Positions 5,841 to 6,590 of a stretch of 6,590 bases of DNA are shown in pieces. The translations under genes were made by a program, and so were the position numbers. The stretch's first letter is position 1, and each line of letters begins with the position of its first letter. The stretch comes from DAIDKA01 sp035506335 (GTDB lineage: Bacteria; Pseudomonadota; Gammaproteobacteria; Steroidobacterales; Steroidobacteraceae). The notes beneath the pieces were generated by a model, which was not told where the DNA came from, ran no database searches, and worked only from the letters and a program-made list of their open reading frames with translations. The stretch is taken from NCBI GenBank assembly GCA_035506335.1, contig DATJPN010000166.1, forward strand, positions 1 through 6,590. The letters run 5' to 3'.

Positions 5841-6590
5841 GGGTTCACCGTGACGTGTATCGCGCCCGCGGCTCCGCGGCCCGCCGTCGCCCGGATCGCG
5901 GCATCCACCTCTGCAAGGCCGAAGGAATGCGAACACAGTGCCGCCAGCCGCGACTGCTGTGCGTACAGGTAGTCCAGTGCCATCTGTACTGCTTTGTAGC
6001 TGTGTCCGCGCGGCGCCCGCACGGTGAGGTACAGTTTCTTCACATCCCCGATGCCCACCTTCTGGGCAAGGCCGTTGAGATTGAGGTGCGCTCCCTTGGC
6101 CGCAAGCGCGACGGAGTCCGCGGCAACCTGACCGGTCGGATCTCCGGTGGTGTCGACGACCACGTCGACACCACGACCGCCCGTCAGGCTGCGGATGCGG
6201 TCCTTCAAGTCATCCTGCTCGGCGTCGATCACGATGTCGGCCCCCAGCTGCAGTGCCAGGTCGAGCCGGCTGCGATCGCGCGTGTGACCGACCAGTACGA
6301 CCTGGATCGCCCCGGCGGCCTTCGCCGCGAACACGCAGCCGAGGCCCTGTTGCCCGGGGCCGAACACCAGCACGGTCTTGCCTGGGCCGGCGCCCCCATC
6401 GAGCACGGCCCACTGGAAGCCGTTGCCGAGGGGGATCGCGAGTGTCGCGAGCTCCGCGGGCAGATCCGGCGGCAGGCGGTGCACGACGGAATTGAACGGC
6501 AGATACAGGTATTCGGCGAAGCCACCCCACAGGTGCGGCGGCACCCAGCAGTCCGACATCCCGAAGCGCAGAGTGCGGAATCGGTCCTTC
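5831..6590 (-). CDS. Zinc-type medium-chain dehydrogenase/reductase, C-terminal part
   Basis: Partial gene: about 252 C-terminal residues are visible, and the reading frame continues past the right edge (KDRFRTLRFG precedes the first internal ATG at 6559, which is not the true start). Family members usually have about 350 residues, so roughly 100 are missing, including the catalytic and structural zinc ligands of the N-terminal GroES-like domain. Visible are WGGFAEYLYLP, typical just before the Rossmann domain, then the nucleotide-binding loop VLVFGPGQQGLGCVFAAKAA, the LALQLGADIVID segment, GGRGVDVVVDTTG and the C-terminal catalytic-domain return. The product would be a cytosolic NAD(P)-dependent alcohol/aldehyde or polyol-type dehydrogenase; the substrate cannot be read. 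The segment IPLGNGFQWAV replaces the more common Cys/Ala-rich helix. Its TGA (5833-5831) lies inside the first codons of the TAXI gene, in ATGGGCGTGA, so the two genes are very likely co-transcribed and translationally coupled. Confidence 0.9.
   Translation of the reverse strand, partial: KDRFRTLRFGMSDCWVPPHLWGGFAEYLYLPFNSVVHRLPPDLPAELATLAIPLGNGFQWAVLDGGAGPGKTVLVFGPGQQGLGCVFAAKAAGAIQVVLVGHTRDRSRLDLALQLGADIVIDAEQDDLKDRIRSLTGGRGVDVVVDTTGDPTGQVAADSVALAAKGAHLNLNGLAQKVGIGDVKKLYLTVRAPRGHSYKAVQMALDYLYAQQSRLAALCSHSFGLAEVDAAIRATAGRGAAGAIHVTVNPWA

Noticed and set aside
5841..5936. N-terminal extension of the TAXI protein to 5936
   Set aside because: The added residues are Arg/Gly-rich, lie wholly within the dehydrogenase coding region and would bury the signal peptide.
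4833..5972. A 379-codon plus-strand frame opposite the TAXI gene
   Set aside because: It is a shadow frame rich in Arg, Asp and His with no domain, and it overlaps two well-supported minus-strand genes.

Overview
The window looks like a chromosomal segment of a GC-rich Gram-negative bacterium, most likely a proteobacterium. It encodes a TonB-dependent outer-membrane receptor, a periplasmic TAXI-type binding protein, Sec-type signal peptides and Shine-Dalgarno sites, and codon use is strongly G/C at third positions. The receptor style resembles the large receptor families of environmental Gammaproteobacteria such as the Steroidobacter/Nevskia group. That placement is an impression from sequence style, not a search result.

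Layout. Positions 1-885 (minus strand) hold two closely spaced genes: a DoxX-like membrane protein (277-885), followed 6 bases later by the start of a CapA-family protein that runs off the left edge (1-270). Positions 886-1107 are a divergent intergenic region. It contains a good sigma70-type promoter for the rightward genes, a 21-bp near-palindrome over its -10 element, a 9-bp direct repeat spaced by 20 bp, and a hairpin in the leader. Positions 1108-4056 (plus) encode a 982-residue TonB-dependent receptor. It is followed 17 bases later by a TetR/AcrR-type regulator (4074-4763) that has no ATG start. Convergent to these, on the minus strand, a zinc-type medium-chain dehydrogenase (right edge to 5831) overlaps by 10 bases the start of a TAXI-family periplasmic solute-binding protein (4788-5840).

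How the genes may work together. The receptor could bring a scarce compound across the outer membrane. The TetR protein, likely made from the same transcript, is a candidate sensor acting on the palindrome in front of the receptor. The TAXI protein could bind a small molecule in the periplasm, and the coupled dehydrogenase could oxidise or reduce it in the cytoplasm. The substrate cannot be read from the sequence, no TRAP permease is present in the window, and a shared pathway between the two gene sets is inference from proximity.

No RNA genes, insertion sequences, CRISPR arrays or attachment sites were seen. No clearly new system is evident. The most testable points are the promoter/operator architecture, the non-ATG start of the regulator, and the unusual paired CxxC motifs in the TAXI protein.
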